Positions 42,301 to 50,204 of a DNA stretch of 64,000 bases are shown here, piece by piece. Position 1 is the stretch's first letter, and each line of letters starts with the position of its first letter. Made by a program: the position numbers and the translations under genes. The notes beneath the pieces were generated by a model. It did not search any database, was not told where the DNA came from, and saw only the letters and a program-made list of their open reading frames with translations. The DNA lies in contig JAQGOL010000035.1 in assembly GCA_028293625.1 (NCBI GenBank), positions 529,087 to 593,086 on the forward strand, given 5' to 3'. The DNA is from Chthoniobacteraceae bacterium. Lineage in GTDB: Bacteria > Verrucomicrobiota > Verrucomicrobiia > Chthoniobacterales > Chthoniobacteraceae.

Positions 42301-43549
42301 AGAGGGTCATTTCGCGTTTCAAAGTGCGCGCTTTCTCCTCCGTATCGCAAAACTTGAAGACGCGGCGTTCGTCGAGTTGATCGTGAATACCGAGCCACAC
42401 TTCGCCCGCGCCGCCACCGCCAAGCTTTTCGGCCAGCTTCCAATGGGTGCCGGGAACCACGGCTCCCGCCGCGGGAGCCCAGGGCGGCAATGCCGGTTTG
42501 GGTGTTGTTCCCTCGGCCAAAGTGGCTGCGCGCGCGAGGGCGCGTCCAAAGGAGGCAATGGAATAATAACGGTCCGCCGGATCCCGCCGCAGCGCACGCG
42601 CGACAATTTCATCAAGCAGGGGCGGACAATTCTGAAGGACTGATGCCAGGCGCGTCGGCGGTTCCTCAAGAATTTTCCGGCGCATCTCAGCGATCGGGGC
42701 ACCGATTCGAAACGGATAAAGCCGCCGGCCGGTGAGCAGCTCAAATAAGACGGCGCCCGCGGCGTAGACATCGACGCTTTCGCCGCTGCGAAAATCACGG
42801 TCCCTGCCGGCATGCTGTTCAGGCGCCGCGTATTGAGGCGTGCCCGTGAAGCCTTCCTCCGCTTCGTCCTCACCGCTGCCTGCCAGGCGCGCGATGCCAA
42901 AATCGAGCACCACGGGTTCTCCGTTTTTTCTAATGATGATGTTGGGCGGCTTAAGATCGCGATGCACGATCTTGCGGTCATGCGCATGCTGGATGGCGTC
43001 GCATATCTGCGCCATGAGCCGCAACAGTATCCCGCGATCTTCCCGGTGGACCGCGGCCCAATGATTTAACGAGGTGCCCTCCACCAATTCCATGGCATAA
43101 AATGGAATGGAGGAATCCTCCCAAGTCATGATGCCAGCGTCGAAAATCCTGACGATGCCCGGGTGTTCAAGTTTGCCGAGTATCTCCATCTCAGCGCTGA
43201 ATCGTCCCTTCAAGGCAGGAGTGACCAGAGAGGGATGGATCATCTTGATGGCCACGTCGCGTGAAATCATCTGCTGGGTGGCGCGCCAGACGGAACCCAT
43301 GCCTCCTTCTCCAAGTTTTTCGCGCAGAGTATAGCGATTGGCCACGACGCTGCCGGCGGCCAGGGGCAAGGTGGCCACGGGAAGGGACAACCATCCGCCT
43401 ACCAGAGTTAAAATCGAAGTCGGCTCGCCTTCTTCCCCGAGCTCTTTTAGGCGCCGCGCCGCTGCCTGTAAACTAAGACCTCCTAGTTGCGCGGCAAGTT
43501 CCTCCACCCGAAGCCATTGTTGGTCATTGGGAAGAATCATCCGTAGCAA
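39308..43549 (-). CDS. tandem Ser/Thr kinase with membrane helix and WD40-like propeller
   Basis: 1413 aa with two complete Hanks kinase domains. Kinase 1 (about 72-345): LGEGGMGSVW, K102, HRDLKPPN (D198), DFG 216-218. Kinase 2 (about 370-645): LGGGGAGEVW, K399, HRDIKPAN (D497), DFG 526-528, APE 566-568. Both keep all catalytic residues. A membrane helix at about 672-691 is followed by about 700 residues of WD40-like blades outside (ELSWSSDATLVAVL, ALSGIDHQVYLAS and others). Residues 10-65 form a small helical, winged-helix-like domain. The start overlaps the ECF sigma gene by 13 bp, so the two are made together. Probable receptor kinase controlling that sigma factor. Confidence 0.92.
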   Translation of the reverse strand: MLRMILPNDQQWLRVEELAAQLGGLSLQAAARRLKELGEEGEPTSILTLVGGWLSLPVATLPLAAGSVVANRYTLREKLGEGGMGSVWRATQQMISRDVAIKMIHPSLVTPALKGRFSAEMEILGKLEHPGIVRIFDAGIMTWEDSSIPFYAMELVEGTSLNHWAAVHREDRGILLRLMAQICDAIQHAHDRKIVHRDLKPPNIIIRKNGEPVVLDFGIARLAGSGEDEAEEGFTGTPQYAAPEQHAGRDRDFRSGESVDVYAAGAVLFELLTGRRLYPFRIGAPIAEMRRKILEEPPTRLASVLQNCPPLLDEIVARALRRDPADRYYSIASFGRALARAATLAEGTTPKPALPPWAPAAGAVVPGTHWKLAEKLGGGGAGEVWLGIHDQLDERRVFKFCDTEEKARTLKREMTLFRMLKERVGRNPHFVQLHEVSLEEAPWYLMMDCVDARELEVWCRDQSGGLAELPLEARIEIIAQVAEALQAAHESGILHRDIKPANILVKSTEISTPSGIKSVPHVLIADFGIGQLMAGELSHDSTHMGFTVTVSGLQYSSLSGTMLYMAPEVLGGNAATARSDIYSLGIVFWQLLMDDLHLALDPANGLERVSDPLLREDLTRCLCGNPNQRWPSAAEFAGSLRALPERRAAKALRQQELARRERAAFRRGVLRTALIAAVVVVAMAGLAWYAWIKSIEAEEQGKAAAAGRARSTLGELQGLITLKSSEARTRLFQELPALDLSDPDLKRRFRSTAIAILAQPSFALRTDNTLVLKQTDKVVQYGERMITLNNVAEVPEAIDLVGATPKHRLLPETSTGMTNVSINANGRVAGAIAKDGTLHVWQSADFFVNTAVNHYLVNGPVHAGCFAFPPTTFATTERNVVAVARPDGAVDVFYIDKGDEPPLHLLRRSTPTEDAFPESAPATMLAFSRSPEGILAAAGPESNLLLFWHVSDAKNGPLDGKFVACAWHQDLIRCMEWCPHRPEIATGARDGVLRIWRSTASGSTPQLTPLHEADVGEPIRELSWSSDATLVAVLLDSGNIQVLRAQAPDQPPLITLNHPGATHLSFLGSGTVVSWSETQTRVWGEREACFTQRVVSVQNTFVSFHQNGALMSCSADSIRFYDPRTLARTGGFKNVSDLIGGWLDNSFIYRRNNRWRRADLHKGANPERLIMSEGEFLADGTYIISPQSRYYGRVDNGLLHYLDAQNHAQKIAATLQGMPSVIAVSDVEPLSAWVENDSITIHDHSSGAEKKHHVPGVLGLAFSPKPGLLACRTEQGVVFIEFASGQTAFSPVPAPGGALTPIAFSVDGQWIALSGIDHQVYLASLPQAGSSWSEQGPWAHVFFNPVILRSPSPRRLVSLDWNSSGSRLACGSVDGFVQSWNLSLLRRTLHLLDIDWDIDIPPADPDFIPITAE

Positions 43550-44103
43550 TCAGGGGCGGCCTGCTGCATCATTTTTTTGAGGATCGTCCGCGCCTTCTTT
43601 AAATCGCGGTCCACTGTTTTTTCATTCAACCCTGAAAACTGTGCCATCTCCGGAACTGTATAGCCCGCGAAGTAGAATTGCTGGATGACATCGGCAAGCC
43701 GCGGGTCTGCTTCCCGTAATTTTGCCACGGCTTCATCCAGAGCAATCAGACGGGCCGGATATTCGTCCGCTTCGCTAGCCAGATTGAGCAAAACCCGGTC
43801 ATCCCATGGCAGAGAAATAATTTTGTCGCGTTGCCTGCTGCTGGCCCGGCGCGCCCTGTCAATCAGCGCGTGCCGCATCGCGAGCGTCAGCATGCCAAAG
43901 AAATGGGCGCGATTTTCCCAGGTCACCTCTTCCCAGGCTTGCTCGCTGAGTTTTGCCCGGCGCAAGCCTGTGATGGCCAGGGCGGTTGGTGTTAATGAAT
44001 ACGCGTTACTTTCGGTCCTAAGAAGTTGACGCGCCATCCCGCGGAGTTCGCCCAGCAGATTCTGCAAATCGGCGACAGTAATGATTTCGGGGGTGGAGTT
44101 CAC
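43537..44103 (-). CDS. ECF-type sigma factor coupled to the tandem kinase
   Basis: 188-aa sigma factor of the Sigma70_ECF (PF07638) type common in PVC and Acidobacteria. Region 2 includes SLTPTALAITGLRRAK and ENRAHFFGMLTLAMRHALIDRARRASSRQR. Region 4 includes VIQQFYFAGYTVPEMAQFSGLNEKTVDRDLKKA. First gene of the seven-gene minus-strand operon; its 3' end overlaps the kinase by 13 bp. ECF factors of this class usually lack a classical anti-sigma and are controlled by a partner kinase. The 252 bp upstream (44104-44355) should hold the operon promoter; no motif is obvious there. Confidence 0.9.
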   Translation of the reverse strand: MNSTPEIITVADLQNLLGELRGMARQLLRTESNAYSLTPTALAITGLRRAKLSEQAWEEVTWENRAHFFGMLTLAMRHALIDRARRASSRQRDKIISLPWDDRVLLNLASEADEYPARLIALDEAVAKLREADPRLADVIQQFYFAGYTVPEMAQFSGLNEKTVDRDLKKARTILKKMMQQAAPDCYG

Positions 44104-44355
44104 AAATTGACAGGGCAGCCTTGTGTTGCGGCAAAGCGGGTCTACCGATTGGGGTTCAAAGACGCAACGTAGAATAAAGCGCAGCTATTTTAGCTAACCG
44201 CTCAATCCGTAATCTATTTACAATACTTCATTGCCGTGCTCCGCAGGCAGATAGGTCGCGGCATTGCAGCCTGCCGACATGCGCTGGCGGCGTGCAGGCG
44301 CTTTTTTGGCAAAAGCCGACGAACAGGCGGCAATGAATTGCCAAATGAGGGTGGA

Positions 44356-44682
44356 TTATTTGCCGGCCTTTTTGCCGCCTTTTTTGACAGCCGAAAATTC
44401 TTCCTCGGTAAGGCTGCCGTTGGAATCGATATCCTTTTTCGCGAAGACCTGGCCGGCTTTATCCGGGTTCTTTTTCCCATGAAAACTCACTTTGAATTCT
44501 TCGAAACTCAAAGATTGGTCTGCGTTGGTGTCGAGTTTTTTGAAGATGGCGGACGGATTGTGTCTCGATTTTCCAGCGCCAGGCACGAACAATTTGCGTG
44601 GCTTGGCGGGTTTGGCGTGGGCACTCATGCCGAGAGCGGAGCTGACGGCAAGAACGGCAAATAGGTTAACGATCGCTTTCAT
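44356..44682 (-). CDS. exported EF-hand calcium-binding protein
   Basis: 108-aa small protein with a signal peptide (about 1-23, ending SAHA), a basic linker and two EF-hands. Loop 1 D51-TNADQSLSFE-E62 and loop 2 D84-IDSNGSLTEE-E95 both keep the Asp/Asn/Glu ligands at positions 1, 3, 5 and 12. The C-terminus is Lys/Gly-rich. Such Verrucomicrobial EF-hand proteins are periplasmic or surface calcium binders of unknown role. A 272-bp promoter region separates it from the GloVer gene end. Confidence 0.85.
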   Translation of the reverse strand: MKAIVNLFAVLAVSSALGMSAHAKPAKPRKLFVPGAGKSRHNPSAIFKKLDTNADQSLSFEEFKVSFHGKKNPDKAGQVFAKKDIDSNGSLTEEEFSAVKKGGKKAGK

Positions 44683-44954
44683 TGGGTGGTATGAGAAATC
44701 GGATTTTGGGGAGTATGCACGGGAAGCCGGTAAACGCCATAACGCTCAGAGGCCTGCCAATTTTTGTGCAAAGATGGGCTTGCCTCCCTTTTTATCCGGC
44801 GGCATGGCGCTCTCTTTGTTCCGTGTCACCGCCACGCCGGATTGACGCCAGGAATGCATTCAAATGCTGCAACCCTCCGAGGTCGTGGAGGGCGCAAACC
44901 GGACGTCACAAGATCGCGGCGAGCCGTTACTGAACCGGCCTGCTTTCTTAGCCT

Positions 44955-47900
44955 TTACGGGATGGTTGCCGTGAGAACCGCACTGGTTCCATCGGTGAAG
45001 TAGCCGATATAAATCAAGGTCGCGGCAGGGTCCTCCACGCTCCAGGCGCGCCGTTGTGCCATTGAATGAGGGACTGCCTCCAGGATGGAAAATGTGCGCA
45101 AGGTTTTATTGTCGATCACGTCGCCTGTGCGAATCAGCAATCGCAATGTGCCGTTTGAATCCGTTGCCCAGAGCCCTTCATCTGGCGATTTTCGTGCTGA
45201 CTTGAGCGTGGCCTTGAATAGAGGGCCGCGTCCTTCAACCACCGAAACGGACTGGAACTCTTTAAAGCGCGTCCCGTCAGCCCCCGGAGGAATGGCCCCC
45301 TGGGCTGCCACGAGATAAACGGGGCCGCCTTCTTTCACCGCCCATATTCCCGTTTTAATGGAAGAGCCTTTAACCGATGCTTCGAAAGCGGTAATGCGAA
45401 CGCCACCACTGGCAAAACCGGCAATGGCATTTTTAAAGCCTCTGAATACGCCGGGCCCGATCCCGGGAGCCGACGCGCTGGTCTGCGCAAGAATCTTGTT
45501 GGATTCGAAATCGAATATCACTTCCTGATTAATATCGGAAATGCCGGCCTTTCCTATCTGGTAAGTAACCATGGCAACAGGTTTTTGACCGTGGCCCGGG
45601 CTTGACGGCGTGCCGAACTTCTCGATAACCCGGCCATCGCGATCCTTCTCGCCTGTCAATGAAACCAGATCGACCACCGCATCCGGTCCGATAGTCGCAA
45701 TGCCGATCGAGCCGTCGGAAAATGTGACGACTGCACCTGCGCTTTTTTCTGTCGCATCGTAGCCCCCATGCCCTGCTGCACCCGGCACAAGAGAGAGCGT
45801 TTGAAATGATTTCACCTGCACCAAGCCATGTCCCATGTCGACCGTCTGGCCGCTGCGCAACGCAAGCCGAATCCCGGCCGGAGTCCAGACCCAGAGGCCG
45901 CTGTTATTGACCGGGGTCACACCGGGCGTGGCTGTATCCAGTTTGGCGACAAAAAAGAGCGTGTTAGTTCCCGGCATCGCGAGGGAAAGAAAGCGCGAAT
46001 ACTTCGCCCCGTTTGCACCTGGCGCGAGTCCTCCCGAGCGCGTGATTCCCCGCAAAAGTCCTTCGCTGGAAACCCAGATGCCTGTCTCATCGGCACCTCC
46101 GTCGCCGCCGATTCTGGCGATGAAACCAAACGAGCCATCGGCAAACACCGGCTGTTGAAAGGCCTCGAACTTCATCCCGCGCTGCAGCGTTCCGGTGGCA
46201 TTTGGGACAGGGGCTCCTGAACGCACTTGAAGAACAGGTCTATTGAGGGCGCCGCTATAGATGCCGTTAAAGCCGCCATACTTAGTTTTTACAGATGCCA
46301 GCCAGCCCGCCTGCGTGCCGTGCGAAAAAATAGATGCTGGCCCGAAACGTCCCCATGATTCTCCTTCAGCTATCAGCTCGCGCTGCGTCGCGAGCGCCTT
46401 GGTGACGGAATAAGTTGCGAGAATCACCGCCTTTGCCTCAGCGGTGCCTCCATGGAGATCGCTAACGATATAGGTTACTTCACCATGCCCGTTAAAGGAA
46501 GTATCCGGCACATAATGAAGTCTGCGTCCGTCGCTTGTAGCGCTGCCGCCAATGACCGTTAAAAAAGAAGAAATGCGCAGTTGATCCTGATCCGGATCAC
46601 TGTCATTGCCGAGCACATCAAGGAAAGCTCCGGAATCGCCAGTGGAGAAAACGTCATCATTAGCTACGGGCGGCGCGTTCTGCAGGGTCACGGTCGCGTT
46701 GGCATTGCCCATAAAACCGTCCGATACAGCAACGTGGATCACGTCGTTTCCAACAAATCCATCGTTCTTGTAAATGATACGCGAGCCGTTGCTTAAAGCA
46801 CTGCTGGTGCCCGTATATCTCGCTACTGTGATGCTTAAGGAATCACCATCGGCATCAATGACGTCAGCCGAGGTATAGACTACTATCGCCTCATTAACCG
46901 CCGGGGCGTGAAGGGTTTTGTTATTTGCAATCGGGACGCTATTTAGCGTCGTGAAAGTGGAGTCATCGCCATAACCGGTCCCGGAGGGGTTGGATGCCAC
47001 CGAGCGGAAATGATAAAGCGTATGTGGCAAAAGGCCGGTCGCTTCAATTTTTAATTCCAGCTCCGTCGCCTCGGGCGGAGTTACCCGCACCGATGTTTTC
47101 GTCCCATAACTTGTCGTTGTTCCAAATTCGAAATAACTGGCGGCGCTCTCTCCGTTGGCTGTTACGCTTCCAGCCAGGAATGCTTCATGGACCGTCACCT
47201 CGGACGCGCCCGTTGTCCTGGAACTGGCCGCAAACGCACTCTTGGTCTGGAACGATAGAATAGTTCCGCGCTGTATTCCCGCCGCGTTCCTGGCGACACC
47301 CCGCACATAATATGTCGTGCCCGGAATTAACGCGGCGATCTGGGCATTGACCGGCACGGGCGCGCTCCCCTCGGGCAGAAGTTGGATGTTTGTGGAGAAG
47401 CCAAGCGCGGTGCTTGTCCCATATTCAAACCATGCTTCACTGGCAGCGCCGTTGGGGTTCACCAATGCGCTGAAAGTGGCTTCGGTAAACGAGGTCCGGG
47501 CAAGAGCGTCGGTTTTTACAGTAGGACCGAAGACCACCCGGAACACTGTTCCTCCGCCTCCGGTGCCGGAGCTTGAGGTTGTTCCATACAAGTTGCCGTC
47601 GGGAGCCAACTCGAGCGGCGCAATAGGCATCGCGCCGGGAAGCAAACCACTCCGGCCTGTAAAAACAGCCTTTACGCTAACTGCTCCACCCGGCTTGGCC
47701 TGGAAGAGGACGCCATTGTCACCGCTGCCTCCGGCATTGGTGGTGCCATACAAGTTGCCGTCCGGTCCCTGCACAAGCTCGGCAGACGGAGCGTTGCCGG
47801 GAAGTGTGCCTGTCAATCCGGTAAAGCTGGCAACGGTTTTGACAGTAGGCGACGCGCCTGGCACCAGTCGAAATAGAGTGCCGACATTCTGTGCGCCTCC

Positions 47901-50192
47901 TTTGGATGTCACACCGTAAAGCGCGTTATCAGCTCCCTGGACCAATGCCACGCCGGGGCCGGCTCCGGGAAGCGCCCCCGTCACACCCGTGAAGCTGGCC
48001 ACGGTAACGGTGGAACCGCCGGGAGTAACCTTAAAGATCGTGCCGGCATCGGCCGCGCCGCCCCCGGTTGTTGTTCCATAAAGACTTCCATCAACAGCGA
48101 GCGAAAGCCTTGCCCGTGGCACCCTTCCGGGAAAGAGACCTGACTGCCCTGTGAATTTGGCCAGAACCGTGGCCGAATTGCTTGAGGGGTCAAATACGAA
48201 AACGGTTCCAAATCCCGTTCCTCCAGCTGTGGTGATTCCGTAGAATTTTCCATCATTGGCCTGACGCAATGCGGCGCCAGGGCTGCTGTCAAGCGTCGCA
48301 GCTGAGACAACGACATCTCCCTTTAACGAAACGCTGAATAACGCTCCCGCACCCGTGAAATTCGGCGACGCGGATCCGAACAGGCGCCCGTCGTTTGCGC
48401 GGACAAGTTCAGCACTGGGAACCGATCCCCGAAACTCCTGGCCCCCAAAGCTTGCGCGCGTCTCAGCCGGGCCGCCTGGGATAATCTCAAACACCGTTCC
48501 TGAATCCTGTGCGCCGCCAGTGAGTGTGGTTCCGTAGAGACGGCCATTGCCTGCGGCCACCAGTTTGTTCCACGGTTTGGTACCGGTCAGGGTTCCGGTC
48601 TGTTTTGTAAAATCAAATATCGGCTGAATTCCGCCCAAGCCGGGCTGCAGCCTGAAGATCACGCCGCCGGCCGCGGTTCCTCCTTCGGGTGCTGTTCCAT
48701 ATAAAAATCCGTCCGTGGCGTAAGTCAGCGCGGAACGTGGCGCTGATCCTTTCGAGTCAACAAAAGTGCCAACACTGCTCAAACCGGATTTTAAATTGAT
48801 ACGGAATATCGTCCCCGTGTTGGCGACTCCGCCAAATTGCGTAATGCCGAAGACATCCCCGGCCGGCCCGACAACGAGCGGTGTTTCCAGCGTGTTGCCC
48901 GGAATATCGCCTCCTCTTCCAGTGAGCACGCCGACGATTGAAACTGTCGTTCCGCCACTCACCCGATAGATGCTGCCAGCTCCCAATCCGTCACGAACGC
49001 TCCCATAAAGAGTACCGTCGGGGGCTTCAGTCAGCGGACTGCGCGGAGTAGCTCCAAGCAAGGCTCCGCTGCTGTCGGTAAAGGAAGCAACAGTAGTGGC
49101 CGTATCCTCAGGACTCACCCGAAAGATTGTTCCCGAATTCTTTGCACCGCCCTGCTGGGTTGTCCCGTATAGAAAACCGTTCGAAGCGCGGACCAGATAA
49201 GCACCCGTGTATGGATAAGCTCCGGGCAATGCGCCTGTCGCGCCGGTGAAAGAAGCGATGCTTTTAGCACCTGCTCCGGGCGTGATCTTAAAGATGGTCC
49301 CCAATCCATTAAGCCCGCCTTGTTCGCTTGCTCCGTATAGGTTGCCGTTGCCGTCCGCAGTCAGTCGATCGGAGGTAAATCGTCCCATTCCCTGCAACGG
49401 TCCGGAGTTGCCTGTAAAGAGCGCAACTCTCGACGCCACGCCTGCTGTATTAACTTTAAAAATGAGGCCAATGCCATCGGCGGTATCTGCCGTGCCATAG
49501 AAGAAACCGTCTCCACCTACGGCCAGCGACGTTTTTGGAAAGAATCCCGGAAGCGCGCCGCTGTTTCCCGTAAATGTGGCGATCTGCGTTACCGCGCCGG
49601 TTGAAAGCGCTACGCGAAAAATATTCCCGACTCCCGCCGGTCCACCTAGCCGTGTGGTTCCATAAAGATTCCCATCCAGGCCTACAGTCAATGAATGTTC
49701 AGGCTGGATACCAGGGATAGCTCCGGTCATCCCGGTAAAACTTACCGAGGTGACCTTTTGCCCAGGGACTACTTTAAAGAGGGTTCCGGCACCTTCCGGG
49801 CCGCCGGACTCAGTGACTCCGTATAAATTGCCGTCACCCGCCGGTGTTAATGCCGAGGAAGCAACGGATCCTGGCAACTCTCCAGTTGCTCCGGAAAAGC
49901 TGGCAAAGAGTTTGATCTCGCCAGTCGGTAACATTTGGTAAACCGCGCCGAACCCAAAAGCGCCTCCACTCAAAGTAGTGCCATAAAGATTGCCGTCGCT
50001 GGCAAGAGTCGGAGGAGTTGCCGGGTTTTTCGGACCAAGCTCAAACTGATCCACCAGCTCCGCAGTCTGGCTGAAAAGCGTGTTGCTCGCTACGGCGAGT
50101 AATAAAAATAGCCAGAGCGGCGATCGCTTTAAATACATGAAAGGGGGTGCGAAGTTGGAGCGAAGATAGCTGGCGGGAGAGGTGATTGTCAT
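44955..50192 (-). CDS. giant exported protein of 16 GloVer repeats
   Basis: 1745 aa. Signal/anchor region about 25-42, then 16 consecutive repeats of about 50-60 residues starting DGNLYGTT..GG with GTIFKV...ASFTG..G.LPG, i.e. the TIGR03803 (Gloeo_Verruco) repeat. Two fibronectin-III-like segments follow (AWFEYGTSTALGFST, SYFEFGTTTSYGTKT), then two cadherin-like/Ig modules (ADVIDADGDSLSI, LDVLGNDSDPDQDQL). A C-terminal domain of about 480 residues ends GYFTDGTSAVLTATIP. ATG 50192 has a GAGAGG Shine-Dalgarno; ATG 50138 would give a more compact signal peptide. Probably surface-attached or secreted. No PEP-CTERM or T9SS tail. Confidence 0.9.
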   Translation of the reverse strand: MTITSPASYLRSNFAPPFMYLKRSPLWLFLLLAVASNTLFSQTAELVDQFELGPKNPATPPTLASDGNLYGTTLSGGAFGFGAVYQMLPTGEIKLFASFSGATGELPGSVASSALTPAGDGNLYGVTESGGPEGAGTLFKVVPGQKVTSVSFTGMTGAIPGIQPEHSLTVGLDGNLYGTTRLGGPAGVGNIFRVALSTGAVTQIATFTGNSGALPGFFPKTSLAVGGDGFFYGTADTADGIGLIFKVNTAGVASRVALFTGNSGPLQGMGRFTSDRLTADGNGNLYGASEQGGLNGLGTIFKITPGAGAKSIASFTGATGALPGAYPYTGAYLVRASNGFLYGTTQQGGAKNSGTIFRVSPEDTATTVASFTDSSGALLGATPRSPLTEAPDGTLYGSVRDGLGAGSIYRVSGGTTVSIVGVLTGRGGDIPGNTLETPLVVGPAGDVFGITQFGGVANTGTIFRINLKSGLSSVGTFVDSKGSAPRSALTYATDGFLYGTAPEGGTAAGGVIFRLQPGLGGIQPIFDFTKQTGTLTGTKPWNKLVAAGNGRLYGTTLTGGAQDSGTVFEIIPGGPAETRASFGGQEFRGSVPSAELVRANDGRLFGSASPNFTGAGALFSVSLKGDVVVSAATLDSSPGAALRQANDGKFYGITTAGGTGFGTVFVFDPSSNSATVLAKFTGQSGLFPGRVPRARLSLAVDGSLYGTTTGGGAADAGTIFKVTPGGSTVTVASFTGVTGALPGAGPGVALVQGADNALYGVTSKGGAQNVGTLFRLVPGASPTVKTVASFTGLTGTLPGNAPSAELVQGPDGNLYGTTNAGGSGDNGVLFQAKPGGAVSVKAVFTGRSGLLPGAMPIAPLELAPDGNLYGTTSSSGTGGGGTVFRVVFGPTVKTDALARTSFTEATFSALVNPNGAASEAWFEYGTSTALGFSTNIQLLPEGSAPVPVNAQIAALIPGTTYYVRGVARNAAGIQRGTILSFQTKSAFAASSRTTGASEVTVHEAFLAGSVTANGESAASYFEFGTTTSYGTKTSVRVTPPEATELELKIEATGLLPHTLYHFRSVASNPSGTGYGDDSTFTTLNSVPIANNKTLHAPAVNEAIVVYTSADVIDADGDSLSITVARYTGTSSALSNGSRIIYKNDGFVGNDVIHVAVSDGFMGNANATVTLQNAPPVANDDVFSTGDSGAFLDVLGNDSDPDQDQLRISSFLTVIGGSATSDGRRLHYVPDTSFNGHGEVTYIVSDLHGGTAEAKAVILATYSVTKALATQRELIAEGESWGRFGPASIFSHGTQAGWLASVKTKYGGFNGIYSGALNRPVLQVRSGAPVPNATGTLQRGMKFEAFQQPVFADGSFGFIARIGGDGGADETGIWVSSEGLLRGITRSGGLAPGANGAKYSRFLSLAMPGTNTLFFVAKLDTATPGVTPVNNSGLWVWTPAGIRLALRSGQTVDMGHGLVQVKSFQTLSLVPGAAGHGGYDATEKSAGAVVTFSDGSIGIATIGPDAVVDLVSLTGEKDRDGRVIEKFGTPSSPGHGQKPVAMVTYQIGKAGISDINQEVIFDFESNKILAQTSASAPGIGPGVFRGFKNAIAGFASGGVRITAFEASVKGSSIKTGIWAVKEGGPVYLVAAQGAIPPGADGTRFKEFQSVSVVEGRGPLFKATLKSARKSPDEGLWATDSNGTLRLLIRTGDVIDNKTLRTFSILEAVPHSMAQRRAWSVEDPAATLIYIGYFTDGTSAVLTATIP

Positions 50193-50204
50193 ACGGTCAG
50201 CCTC

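Noticed and set aside
44955..50192. periodic pattern that could suggest a CRISPR or DNA satellite
   Set aside because: The period (about 150-180 bp) matches the protein repeats, and the DNA copies differ at synonymous positions, so it is a protein repeat array.
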